64,000 nucleotides of DNA from Arbacia lixula (taxonomy: Eukaryota; Echinodermata; Echinoidea; Arbacioida; Arbaciidae). The stretch covers positions 30,064,053 to 30,128,052 of the forward strand of contig OZ022577.1 in assembly GCA_963669155.1 (NCBI GenBank), written 5' to 3'. The position numbers and the translations under genes are program-made. Shown here in pieces: positions 1 to 11,409 of the stretch (positions within the stretch are counted from its first letter, which is position 1; each line of letters opens with the position of its first letter). A model generated the notes under the pieces. That model was given only the letters and a program-made list of their open reading frames with translations. It did no database searches and was not told the DNA's origin.

Positions 1-149
1 TCTTAACAACTGAAATAAACTTTTTGGAAAACCAGTAAAGCTGCTCCTCTATTATCTGTATTGTTCCATTTTGATATATAACATCACCTACATGTAGTAG
101 ACTAGCAGTCTGTAATTACTATTGTAAGATCTTTTTTCCCCTCATGCAG

Positions 150-775
150 AATAACAATTGTGTCACTGACACTGTTCAACATGATGGCTACCTCCGTGGA
201 CTTCAATCTGTCTCTGAATGCATCTAATGACCAATACCACCACTCTCTGGCTGAGAACCTAAGTGAGCTGTATACCAATACTTCAAATAGTTCCTCAGCA
301 AGTGAGGTATTGAAAAGGTCCAGTGCTCCTAAAGTTGCAAGGTCCCAAAAGCTGGATAGGCATAATGCCTCGGGCGTGTCATCCACTGACACAAGCATCT
401 CCAGCTCAAGCTCGGTGAGAGTTCGGATTAAAGCAAAGTACCTGAGAGAGAGGAGATCCCCGTTTGAGACTGTGGAGGGTGGATCTATGAGCGCTGAGCT
501 GCCCCGTATACCCCCTGCCCTGCCTGGAAATCTGCCTCCTGGATATGAGATGCAAAAAGATGTTGCAGAAGTGGGGAGGCAGTCTATGACAGACAACCCT
601 TCCCCTAGTCCGAGTGGATTCCAAGAAAGTGCAGCAGATGGGCGAGAAAAGAAACCGGGCCATAGAGTAGAGCACAGAGAGCCAGCAGTGACATTGATCT
701 CAAATATAGCATCGAGGAGTTCTCAGCTTCAGCATATCCAAACTCAGAGATCAGAGTCACCCAGGAGTCATACAG
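150..775 (+). CDS. TALPID3: TALPID3 exon 1 in window (possible start codon)
   Basis: The acceptor is a pyrimidine tract ending CTCATGCAG at 149. The exon opens with the last base of a codon, then runs open to a CAG|GCAAGT donor. From ATG 181 it encodes 198 codons plus one base. The product is Ser/Thr/Asn-rich and carries the conserved ELPRIPPAL segment. It may be the first coding exon or may continue an upstream exon outside the window. Confidence 0.78.
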
Positions 776-3700
776 GCAAGTTGCTTTATATTCCTGATGG
801 CAGTGATAACACCTTTAAGCAGAACAAATTTTAACTTAGCCTTTTCCTTTTTTGAGAATGTTCATCCAGTTTCTTATTTGTTTTAATTCAGTTGACTTCA
901 AGAACCTTTATTTAAATGGAGATTGTATTCATTTGTTCTCATGGATGGCTTATGAATTTAAACCTTCATGTATACTTGTTATTTTAGATTGTTTCTTCAT
1001 TGGATTTAAAAATGGAAAGACAATTGCAAGAAATGTTAACTGTGAGGAAGCAAAATAACATTACTTATTACTAAGTACTATTTACTATTATTAATATCCT
1101 TTTTATTGTCTCAGAAGATAACCATGAACCTGGGCCCAACATGGCAGTGGATGTTAACAGAAAGCAGGTAATCTTGTTTGCTTACATTACAAATGTTGAT
1201 ATTTTATATCCTTACTATATGTATTGTGTGTATGCCTTAGAACATTTATTTTCAAAATGGAATTGCCCCAGAAAGCTCTTTCACTGTAATTAATATTGTT
1301 GTTGGCTTGTTGCATTATATCAATAGACATCTGGCATATTGAGGCAAGGAGCACCCACGAGCAGCCCACTATCCCATGGCGCAGCACAAGGTCAGGCCGC
1401 AGATGTCAGGGTCACACACTTCAGCAAAGGTCAACGCCAGCAGGTGATGAGGGAACAGCTACTGAAAAGGTACATGGTTTGCTACTGATATGCCAAAGGT
1501 TCAAAGGTTCAAATATTCAAATGTTGTTTAAAGCACTATTTAATCAATTAGGTCAGTATAATAGCCTACAACATACAACACCCAGTACTTATCAACAATG
1601 TATTTATATACTAATGGTAACCAAACTTAATGTCAAATAGTAAAGCAAAGAAGCCAATAAACAATGAATGAAGTGGAACAAAACAAACCAACATTTTGTT
1701 TGATGCAAAATTCCATACAGATCTCAATGCTCAAAAGATCAATATATATATTGGCCCCAACTACCGTTACTGCATTCTTTGCAGTGTGATACATGTGTAT
1801 TTCACATTAACACAATTGTAATTATGCACCCAAATATGATATACATTTCTGGTCACATAGATGTACACTCTGTGATCATTACATGTCTTATGACAACTTA
1901 GTGATTGCTGAGCATGATTTATCACTAAATTGATTAAACTTTTCGAACCTTTCATGTGCCATTGATCCATTTTAGCACAAGCTAAATCCCATAGGGCAGC
2001 AGATTGTCTCTCGCACAAAGGGTAAATTTTTTTTGAATGTTTAAGATAGGTTGTTTCTGTCTTTGAACTAAATATTTCTCTTCCTCCACAGACATGAAAA
2101 CTTGAGGCCACCCCCACGGTTTGTCCAGCCACGGCTGGTAGAGGGCAGCAAACCACAGCAGCAACCTGTTACTCAAGAAGCCAGCAGTATGGCCACAGCT
2201 ACTGCTGCTGCTGCTGCTGCAGTGGCTGCTACTGTGCCTCTCCTCAAGGTATCGAACATTCAACAGCTGTTGTTAGTCATTGAAAGAAATCATGTACTGA
2301 GTATTTAAAAAAAAAATATCTCTTTTGATTGTTGGTTTGTCACATGTTGAATGTTTTAAACTTGAAACTGAATGAAAACCCTTTAAGCGTCAAATATACA
2401 TTGTAAATTCAAATTGTCTTTGGAGATTTAGATTTTGTGAAATTAAGTTGGATGTAGATTTTTTTTCAGTTCATTAAGTATTACTTCCATGGCAAAGTCT
2501 TCATTATGCAGATTCAGTTGTTGGCTATTTATTTAGTAGTTCTGTCAGCTCCCCAAAATATAGATGTATGAGTAAGTGAAGAGTACTTCCTATTTAATGA
2601 AAATCTGCGAACATTAGGCGATAATTTGTTCATAGGGTGAAATCCTTGAGGTGGTACTGGTACCATACAAAGAAATGTATGCTCATTGAATATTCTTTAC
2701 TCTTCTCATCTCCCTACAGACTCAGAGTGACTTGGAGTCCAAGCTGAATCAAGTCATGGAGAAGTTGTCAGCCATGGAGCATTCAAGCCCCACCCATGGC
2801 CCTTCTTCAGCCCCACCCTACTGGGCATACCCAGGGGGGCAGGGCTGGGGTAGGGGGCCAGGGGGAGGAGGAGGGGGCTTAGAGGAGATGACTCAGCAGC
2901 GACTGTGGCAACTTGAGGACCTTCAGAGGCAGCAACAAGACATGCAGGTTAGAGGAGAATGGGTGGAGATACTTTAACCCATTCTGTGCTGGAAAATGTG
3001 CTGTTCTGTAGTGTACCAAAGTGGTGTCGTCATATCCATTGTTAGGCAGGTGTTTGTTTCTAAACAACAGCCCTCAAGAGAGAAATTTACTCGTCTGACA
3101 TTGTCTTGCGGATACCGGTAATGAGTGATCCTTCTCTTATCACTGCTGCTTGCACTACTACCCACATAGTGAAAAACCAGTTGTCTTGACACTATGCACA
3201 TATTCACACTTCTCTTGTCTTTTGGATGTGTATGCACATTATATTATTTTTGCAAATACACATTTGAATCGAGAAGAGTTAATAAGAAATGTTGACAAAG
3301 AAAATGAAAGTGAAATAGCGTGAACTAATGTGTGACATCTATTTATGATGCAAACGTCAAGATAATTTTAAACTTTCACTTTATCCTCTTTCAGAACGCA
3401 TTAAGAGACCTGTCTCAGAAAAATGCTGAAATGGCATCAGCTCATTCCAATCCACCAAGAACTGCTCATGACCACGGTGAGACCACAGTGCCCACTGCAT
3501 CTCCTTCCGTACCTCATCAAATTGGGCATCAATCACCTCAGCCAGAGGTATCATCAGACAGTGCACATTTCAAAAACTCCACAAAGAGAACGCTTCAGCC
3601 TGGCGACCCCATGAATACAGATAATACCACTGCTATGGGAACGATTTCTCCACCATTGGTGCCTTTTGGAAAAACCCTGCCTCAATATGTTCAAACTGTG

Positions 3701-5087
3701 GAGAACACAGCCAAGCCTGTGAAACATGTCAAGTACACTCCAGCAGTGACCATTCACCACCTTCCTCAAGGGAGGGAGGAAAACAAGGAGGAGAGTGCAG
3801 AAATTGACCACCATAGTAAGCGGTCATCTCCCATGCTGGACACACCTGCGCCAAGGAGACATGCTCCGAGACCACTCCCCAAGGAACCCAAGGCTGCCAG
3901 GATGTCACATCTTGGTGAGTACATCAAGAGAGAGAGTGAAAGGGTGGGAGGTAATGGATAATTGAGGAAGCAAAAAAAGATGTGGGAGGGAGATCAAAAA
4001 AGTTTATAGACAACTGGCACTCTTGCACTGTTTGGCATATTACCATCTTTTTCATCAAAAGGATTATAGGAAAAAAATGTCTTATTGGAGAGGATGCAGA
4101 GTTTCATGCAGACTTATTTTAGTTGAGGGTGAATTTTCCTCCTGATCAATTTGGAGTGTTCTATTGGAAATGCTCATGTGTCATAGTTTGGAAATTGGAA
4201 GTGCGCCCCCTTTAGCCTGATCCATGTACTGCCATTTAGCAGCACTTTAAAAAGGTGCTTTGGTAATGTGTGAGCTACAGCTGAGAGTTGGATTTACGAT
4301 TTACCACAGGGTGCAGACAAAAAAATCCTTGAACGATGTAGCTCTCAATGCTCTAGAATTATTGATATTGTACAAAAAGAAACACCATGTACAGTATATA
4401 TCAACATTATTTATAGATATTATTTTTTGGCTTAAATATTATTCCCTCCCCAACCATTCAAGTAAAGCAGTAGGACCACATATTTTTAGTTTATTTTACA
4501 CACCCGAATATTGTGTTTATTTATTTTTAAAAGGTTTATGCAATATGAATTCTTTTGAAGAACTCCAGCCCCAGACATTCACACATACTAGTATTTAGTT
4601 TAAAATATATAAATTCATTACATAGACAACCAAAAATGAGAAAGTATTGAAGGTTTGAAAATGGACTGGACTTCAAGCACATGGAAAGCCTTAAAAAAGT
4701 CACTGGGTACAAATGTTTCATATACATGTAACTTGGGATATGGGACAGACTAATTAATAACAAGTGTACCTGCGTGGTTTATCTGTTACCAACGTTACAA
4801 TTTCCTTTTTAAGTCACTGTCCATATGCCCACATATATTGAAACGTGACATTAGTTGGTGAAATATTCAAAGCTGTGCATTTTTTTTGCTTCACACCAGT
4901 CTATGGGGCCTGCATACCAAGCTGATACCATTCTTTCTATTCTCCCAGGGAGGGGTCTGTTGGAGGAAATTCTTTCCAGTCATGACGAGGAGGAGAAACG
5001 CCGAGAATCCCGATCAGGGTTGCCGTTACCAGCTGGCGGTGGGGCAGCTGACGTCTGGCATCCAAACATCAACGCCTCCAATTCCAG
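150..5087 (+). CDS. TALPID3: TALPID3 (KIAA0586) orthologue, N-terminal part, seven exons, 3'-incomplete
   Basis: Join 150-775, 1115-1167, 1327-1469, 2092-2248, 2720-2947, 3395-3914, 4949-5087; all junction phases agree. About 611 residues are encoded from the first Met (ATG 181; ATG 184 has the better context, A at -3 and G at +4). The frame is open back to the acceptor at 149, so an upstream coding exon is possible. Landmarks that match my memory of vertebrate TALPID3, in order: ELPRIPPAL (residues 106-114), FSKGQRQQ (exon 3), an Ala-rich run leading into VPLLK, QSDLESKLNQV, LEDLQRQQQDMQ (putative coiled coil), TPAPRR (near 542-547) and GLLEEIL. Family knowledge: a centriole distal-end/basal-body protein acting with CEP120 and CP110 in ciliogenesis and Hedgehog signalling. 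The later conserved regions of the roughly 1,500-residue protein were not found. The assignment is strong; the 3' end is unresolved. Confidence 0.88.
774..781 (+). other. Non-canonical GC splice donor of TALPID3 intron 1
   Basis: CAG|GCAAGT is the optimal form of a U2-type GC-AG donor. Ending the exon at 775 leaves one base, which joins correctly to the two bases that open the exon at 1115. The only phase-compatible GT donor I saw nearby (GCA|GTGATA at 802) is much weaker. Confidence 0.6.
1115..1167 (+). CDS. TALPID3: TALPID3 exon 2
   Basis: A 53-base exon between TTTTTATTGTCTCAG and CAG|GTAATC. Two bases complete the preceding codon, then 17 codons follow (DNHEPGPNMAVDVNRKQ) ending on a whole codon. 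The piece PNMAVDV resembles the DVAV segment of vertebrate TALPID3. The exon is short, so its support comes mainly from the splice sites and phase. Confidence 0.7.
1327..1469 (+). CDS. TALPID3: TALPID3 exon 3
   Basis: Acceptor ATCAATAG at 1326, donor AAAAG|GTACAT. It begins in phase 0 and ends with two bases of an Arg codon. It encodes a Gly/Ala/Ser-rich lead, then VTHFSKGQRQQVMREQLLK, which corresponds to the conserved GQK...LKQK helix of vertebrate TALPID3. The intron before it is only 159 bp. Confidence 0.8.
2092..2248 (+). CDS. TALPID3: TALPID3 exon 4 (Ala-rich conserved segment)
   Basis: Acceptor CTTCCTCCACAG at 2091, donor CTCAAG|GTATCG. One base completes Arg, then 52 codons. The Pro-rich lead (RPPPRFVQP) is followed by VTQEASSMATAT, an Ala run encoded mostly by repeated GCT codons, and VPLLK. 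The Ala-rich-then-PLxK pattern is a recognisable TALPID3 landmark. Confidence 0.85.
2720..2947 (+). CDS. TALPID3: TALPID3 exon 5 (coiled-coil segment)
   Basis: Acceptor TCTCCCTACAG at 2719, donor CAG|GTTAGA; exactly 76 codons. It opens with TQSDLESKLNQVMEKL, continuing directly from PLLK as in the vertebrate protein. A Gly/Trp-rich insert follows (GGQGWGRGPGGGGGG), then LWQLEDLQRQQQDMQ, a Gln-rich helix likely to form a coiled coil. The Gly-rich insert looks lineage-specific. Confidence 0.85.
3395..3914 (+). CDS. TALPID3: TALPID3 exon 6 (with TPAPRR motif)
   Basis: Acceptor TTATCCTCTTTCAG at 3394, donor CTTG|GTGAGT; 173 codons plus one base. It starts NALRDLSQKN, finishing the exon 5 helix. 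A long, probably disordered Ser/Pro/His-rich stretch follows, ending in the DTPAPRRHAPRPLPKEP motif shared with vertebrate TALPID3 (TPAPRRFAP in my recollection of the human protein). Confidence 0.85.
4949..5087 (+). CDS. TALPID3: TALPID3 exon 7 (last confident exon)
   Basis: Acceptor CTTTCTATTCTCCCAG at 4948, donor TTCCAG|GTAGGC. Two bases complete a Gly codon; 45 codons and two further bases follow. It encodes RGLLEEILSSHDEEEKRRES, matching the LLEQIL...D segment of vertebrate TALPID3, then a low-complexity tail. The in-frame TAG directly after the donor confirms that the frame must be spliced onward. Confidence 0.78.
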
Positions 5088-8000
5088 GTAGGCCCCCTGT
5101 AGTTCAGAAACTAGGTTCATGTATGCGGCCACCAGCTGCTGGGTGTGTTTAAAGGTAGGCTAGCTCTTTTGCAGGTCAAAAATATGAAATGAAGTGAAAT
5201 TTTGTAGAAACCTCAGCAAATGGAAGAAAATACTGTATTTGAAGTTCCAACACTATATTTTATTTGGGAACTGACTTAAAGCGAAATTCTGAGCCATGCC
5301 CGGTGTCTTAGGGCTGCATTATCTTTGAATCTTATCTGCTTCATCTGTAGCTCTATGACAGAGTGGTAAACAGTGTTTTACAATATGTTATTTAGTCACT
5401 AGCGTTCAACAAAATTAAATGTTCGAGATGGTTGCAGTATAAAAAAATCAAAAATATCAAATATGATTATGATGTACATGTGCCATGTATTTTTTCCGTT
5501 CTTTCTTTTGTTATGAAATGAGTTCTGGTTCCAATGAATGTTTTGGTAGGCCCCATCTATCCCAATAGCTGTACGTTGTATCAAAAGCATTGTGACATGG
5601 TTTATGGGTGAGTGTGTACTGAGAGCTGATGTGAGCTGGTGAGCATCTGAATTTCCTCCTGAACACATGTCAGTGGTTAAGCATCCATACTGTACATCAG
5701 CGGTCAGAAAGTGGTTTCATATATGTATACAAGCCATTTTGAGCTGCAGAATGCGTTACAGGTCATGCATACATACATGTAGCTTGAGTTTTGAGTTTCA
5801 AAATCATCAAATACCAGTCCTTAATTGTGTATTTGTAAATGTGTACATGTATATGTAAACATACACAATATTGTTGTGTGAGTGGGCACTGCTGAAGGAC
5901 AATGGTCCTTCTTACAACAAACATCACTAATGTTGTTGTTGTGGTTCTCTACCACTGTGCTACAGTATTGTGTGTGTTGGAATGTTATTAGATTTGATAC
6001 AGTGCTAAAATATGAGATGCGCTCAATAGCCTTACAAGATAGTTCTAAGTTCTAGTTTATTAGTACATGTATATTGAGTGTCCCATCGTAAGCATACATT
6101 GATTTCTAACACTTTCAGGCTTAATTGTTGCAAGAGTCGTGTTAAATGTTTCTCCTCAAAATGCTCACAATTTGGTCTCTGATTTCAAACATGTTCTGAA
6201 ATCTGAAAATCAACTTGCCAACCATGGAGAAGAGTGAATGAGCCTTGATTTGTATTTTACTGTCTTTTTTTGTGTAAATACTTCTTATTTTTGTTGTGTG
6301 CTTCCCTTTGCTATCATCCTGTATGTGTTACTTTATTTCTTTGTCCATTCTCTGCTTTCTGCACTGCCCCTAATACTTTTAATTTGACTGACTCTACATT
6401 GCGTGCTCCCACACTGTGTATAGGGATTACCCCACTGAAATAGCCTTTTGGGTATTTAATGTGTGCTGCAGATAGTATGGAAATGAGAGGCAAGCCTTTT
6501 TTTCTCCTCCTCCGTGGAAGCGAAAGAGGGGAAGAAATACTGTTTCCAACTTAAACAGCACACTGTGGCAGGTGGGGATTGAAGAACCTGGGAGTTTGTG
6601 ATGAATTATGGATAAAGTTCCCCAAAGATGGGTGACAATCCTGAGGAGAAGGATTAGGACTGGGTTAAACTTGATGCAGTGCGCTCTCCCGTGAGTTAAT
6701 GGTAGATTCTATTTGGGACATTTCTGTAACTCTAGCTGGGCTGAGCGCTGTTTGCTTTCTTAGATTTCCAGAGGCTCTAAATTTGCCCCTTGTCAGTTTG
6801 CTGGGATGGGGAGAAAGAGGGAAGTAAGTGGGAAGGAATGGGGGAGAGTGACAAGAGAGATGGCAGAGGGAAAGAGGGGGAGAAAAGAAGAAAATGTGTT
6901 GGAATGGACTGCAGAGCAGGCAGAAGCAAACAATGTGACCTCAGCACAAGTACATTAACACATTTACCTTATTTTCTTATGAAGTATCTTAGGGATTTCC
7001 AGGAATGTAGTTGGGGGCCCTATGATTGATCTTTATGTCCTTTAAAAAGTGGATTGTATAGGTAATAGGTATAGGTAATATACAGAAGTCAGTGCAAATT
7101 GGACCCTGCAATCCATAACAGCTCCAGTGAATAACAAAAGAGCATAGTGACTCATTTTATTTCCTCATAGGGTATTGAAAAACATAATTCATGACATCAG
7201 ACTTGAAAGGTAGGTTTAGTTACTTTTTCTCTGATTAGTTTACAAAATATCAGGGACGATTTGTTGAGTTTAACTTTATAGAAAAATACAGATTTATTTA
7301 TGAAATCGAAGTTATGTAGGCTAATGAATATGTATGAATGAGAAAACAAAGAGAGAAATTGTCAGTTGACAATGAATACTAGTATTTCAAATATTTTGAA
7401 GACTCATCAATAATATCCTAGATTACAATAGCCATGCATCTAGCAACATCTTGTATAGATTTGTAGTTTCATGTTTTTGCACTTTGTGTCTTAAAAGGAG
7501 CTTAACTAGATGTGTGGCGGTTAGCATCCTTTCACACTGCATATATGTACACTACTGTCAAGTATTTCTTGTGAGATTTAAAAAGAGTAAAGTAATCCAA
7601 TTGACACACCTTTCTTGCAATCAATCCTTGAAATGAGACACTTCCCTTGTCATTAAGTCTAGCAGCTTTATCTATTCAATTTCTTAAGAGATTGGTCAGG
7701 TTTCATCTGATTGCAATCTGTGCTTCACCTCGTCTTGAAATCTGCGAGAGAAACCATATTGGCGGAGTGTCATCTGGAGCCGATAATACTCTTTGCGAGC
7801 TTGGAGCTTGAAGCATCGCCCAGGGTAAATTTCTGTATTCATTGCAATGCACCACGGATATCATGACATTTGTTATTGAATATATTTCAGCATTTTGCCA
7901 CATCAAACTCACCTAAAATCAGGTTATGGATTGTAATAAACAGCTAATGTTTCAAAATCAGGCTTTCCTTTCCTAGCGAGTCGAAAGGTAATGTCCTCTG

Positions 8001-8889
8001 ATGGCATTCTGAGCGAGGGGAAAAAATATATATTGAATGTGACAGGTTCTGTAGAATACTCCTTTCTGATATTGATCCATCTGCAGCTCTGTTTTATCTC
8101 TCTTCTCGCTTCCTTCTTTGTCAATCCTCTGGATATCTTGATTTCGTGATCGTCGTCAATCTCAAGTCACATCGCCTAGAGTCTGAAATGGAGACCCGTG
8201 CATTAATGCCGAGTAGTGAGTGAAAGCCGGTGCTTTGTCTCCTTCTTGTCTCTTGAAACATGTTTATTGGCTCCGTTATAAGAGTCACCTTTCTCTGTCG
8301 GCAATATGCAGTGGTGACACTACTTTCGGGGTATCAGAGGGATGAGTGTTTCTGGCCGGTCTCTCGTGTTGATATTGTGTTTCCAATTTATCCTTTGACG
8401 AGTGATAGATGGAAGGCTGATTGATATGGATCTAGGTCTGGAGGCAAAACAGGTCTGATGATGAAAAAGATTAAAAGAAAGTGAGGAAAATCTCCTGTAC
8501 ATACAACTTGTCCGTGTGCAAGCACTGTTTTCCTTTTATTCCTACTTTTTTGTTAATCAGAATAATAGGTGTGTTTTTGAGTGTATTACAAATACACAAA
8601 ACCACATAATGTCTTCAAGCTCTGCATTAATAAGTCAGACAGGACTGATTATGTTAATGTTTATAAATGTAGGTGTACACCATAACTACTGGTATATTGT
8701 AATTTCTCTTAAGTGATAGCACACAACAATAGATAGTTTCGGTATGGTGTTCTTTTGTATCTAGAGTTACTTTAAGTAAAAAAAAAAATGTTTGTTTATG
8801 TTCTTGGCATTATATAGTATAGTTTTGTGGTTTAATTTTTTTTAGTGCATTTTAGATTAAGAAAACTGCAACATTGTTTTTTTTTGTAG
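5088..8889. other. Downstream of last confident TALPID3 exon; intron or intergenic
   Basis: AT-rich sequence with no exon I can defend. A purine-rich patch at about 6,790-6,900 gives a short open frame of low complexity. A block at 7,700-8,500 is less AT-rich but broken by stops in all frames I followed. Further TALPID3 exons would be expected on the + strand here, but none shows recognisable similarity. Confidence 0.5.
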
Positions 8890-9057
8890 TGCTGGTGTTC
8901 AACCTGCAAAAAATCTTGCAGCAAGACTAGGGCGATCACTAGCAGAGATCAGGTTCTCATTCACATGCCTGAGTGACGTGCTGGGGCTGGTGCCTCGGAA
9001 GCCATCTCTCCGAGCAGAATTGATGGGGTATTTCGATCATGTGACACTGCGGATCAG
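8890..9057 (+). CDS. Candidate further exon, phase-compatible with TALPID3 exon 7
   Basis: A strong acceptor (TGTTTTTTTTTGTAG at 8889) and a CAG|GTGACA donor enclose 168 bases. One frame is open throughout and it is exactly the frame needed after exon 7 (one base, 55 codons, two bases). It would encode AGVQPAKNLAARLGRSLAEI and onward. The piece is more GC-rich than its surroundings. I do not recognise it as any TALPID3 segment, and phase agreement has a one-in-three chance of being accidental. Confidence 0.22.
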
Positions 9058-10749
9058 GTGACAGGCCTCCCCTCCCCCGCTCCTGCTCCAGTACAGAGGT
9101 CATTACCACTTGGAGCGCATAGCTGGCCGTCCGTTCTATTCTTACATATCAATTAGTGTCAGGTTGGAAGGCGAGCAGCCAGTGTGGGTAACAATGACAG
9201 GGGTGAATGCCTGGGATGCCGCACCGGTCACTGGATATGCTGTTGACATTGAGGGGCAGGTGATGATGTATAGATGTATTGTTGTGTACACACTATATTG
9301 TGCGAAGCATAGTTGTGTCAAGGTATGAGCCGAGTGAATAATCTGGTGTAGTTCAGTAACCAGTTCGGGAATGTCACCTAGCATTCGTGGAGGCCAGGAG
9401 GTAAGGTGTCTGGCACTGGGTGATGATGCAAAGGGCACTTCATCCCCATTTTCAGTTCATCATAATCCACTTATTTCTCTAGCATGTATAGTATGGATAC
9501 TGCTATTCTACTGTATGATCTACTCATCACCTGCCAAGTTTTAAAAAAAAATAATGGGAAACGGGAAGAGTAGTTTCTATGAAAGTTATGGATTTAGAAA
9601 ATATGTATTGGTCATACAGAAGAAAATGCTGCTACAATGCAGAAAAAAAACACTTAATTGACCCCAACCCCTTCCCCTGCTCCTACTTTCCCCTGTAAAA
9701 CAAAAGAAAGGCAGATGAAGGAAAGGGGAATATCAGATGAAGAAGGGGGAGAGGAGGGGAAAGAGATATGGAAGAAAAAACTCCAAATTTATGGATAAAT
9801 ATTTGATTGGTAAATAGAAAGAGAAGTCCAGTTTTGCTGTACCCCTTTTCTTTCAAAGGGACACTCAAAGTACTGTGATGTCAGTATTTCAATAATTTAA
9901 TTCAATTAATGTAGGAGCCATTTTATGAAAAAGATGACATTTTATCTGAACATTATGCTCAATCATTCCAAGCGTGTATGAATTATACAGTCTATCAGTG
10001 AGTGAGGATGGGGAGGTACGATGTAGAGGTGATAGTATATTTATCATGAATTGTTCTTGTTGATAACTTCTGATTCGGGGGAAATTCTGGAATTCTGGAA
10101 TGTTGGCTGTGTGTTGATATCCAGGTCAGGTAAATGCCGGTGGCTGAAGGAACAAGAAGGAACATAAACCGTGCAGGGACCGGGAGGGTACTCCTGTAGG
10201 TGTAGCGTGAAGTTGACTGGCATCAAATGCCTGATGGTGTCGATAGATGTGAAATAGAAGTGGGTCCGATCAGTGTCCCAAAGCTTGGTCTGCTGACGTC
10301 CACAGTACATAGTGACACGACCCCAACCCACATTAAATATCTTAAAGGTGGCTTCTGCTCACCTTCATTTGTGAAAGAAAAACATTGTTGTAATTCTAAA
10401 AATCATCATTTGATCTAAAAATACTACATGCTACTATTTGTTATGAGAAAGAATTGATTATTTAATCACACGTATCAGTCTCCGACTTTCGAATATTGGT
10501 AGCCAAACGTAGTGTCTCCATGAATATGATAATAACCTTAGTAGTCTTTGAAAGAAATAATCATGGTTTTGTCATAATTACAATAGATGGTTTACTGAAA
10601 TGTTGTCAAATGAGTGTTGTGTAACCGCTTTGATATAAGAGGGGAGCTGCAACATTTACTTAGGTAGAGACATAAATGACTTTAATCATATTTGGCCTTC
10701 AGTGTAATAAATCCAACTGGTAGAATACCAGCTCCTCTTCTATACTGTA
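9058..10749. other. Non-coding stretch, no gene seen
   Basis: A moderately GC-rich patch runs to about 9,440, then AT-rich sequence. Open frames here (for example 9,110-9,328) are short, begin with non-ATG codons or overlap on both strands, and resemble nothing I know. Confidence 0.45.
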
Positions 10750-10762
10750 CTCTCTCTCTCTC

Positions 10763-10809
<47 letters not shown>
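10750..10809 (+). repeat. (TC)n microsatellite
   Basis: About 60 bp of almost pure TC dinucleotide on the + strand, followed by a C-rich tail. It creates spurious Ser-Leu repeat frames. Confidence 0.97.
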
Positions 10810-10812
<3 letters not shown>

Positions 10813-11278
10813 CGCCCACCCCCCCTCAACGAACACACATTTTTTCTCCAAAGCACCCTCTGCCCCTCCGTTTCTGTTCTCTTCTGTTTCTCGCTGACAT
10901 GAATTGCAACCCCGTAAAAGAATATTATAGATGACGGCCCTGTGGAAATGTAGAACATGAATTCATCATAGATTACTGTAATTTCTGGAGTGAAGATGAT
11001 TGCACGTTTTATGACCAGAAAATAGTCTTGATTCATTGATTCAATAGCATACTTGGCTCCTTGAACCACGAGACCAGGATATCCGTTTGGTTAAGGAGGT
11101 TTGGGCCGAGCTGGGAGTAAATGGCCGCCCAAAATGATTTGCCTCTGGTGTCTTGATAAGTGTCTTCGTCGGTTGCCGAGGAGACCATGAATACAATCAT
11201 CTTAACGACTCCAGAGACTAAGGGAAGGTAGTGTGGGGTGGATGGAGAGAGTGAGGAAGATAAACAGAGGTTGAAAGG

Positions 11279-11291
11279 GGAGAGGGAGAGG

Positions 11292-11375
<84 letters not shown>

Positions 11376-11409
11376 AAGAGAGGGAGAGAGAGAGAGGGAG
11401 AGAGAGGGG
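11279..11409 (+). repeat. (GA)n microsatellite with interruptions
   Basis: About 130 bp of GA/GGGA/AAAG purine repeat on the + strand. It is complementary to the (TC)n tract about 470 bp upstream. Arg-Glu repeat frames through it are artefacts. Confidence 0.97.

Noticed and set aside
1296..1640. 114-codon frame overlapping TALPID3 exon 3
   Set aside because: It is in a different frame from the conserved FSKGQRQQ-coding frame and runs through the splice donor into the intron.
4886..5152. 88-codon frame overlapping TALPID3 exon 7
   Set aside because: The alternative frame lacks the LLEEIL motif and is incompatible with the exon 6 splice phase.
6118..6239. Possible exon after CTTTCAG at 6,118
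   Set aside because: The open frame is not in the phase required by exon 7, the phase-correct frame has a stop, and there is no good donor.
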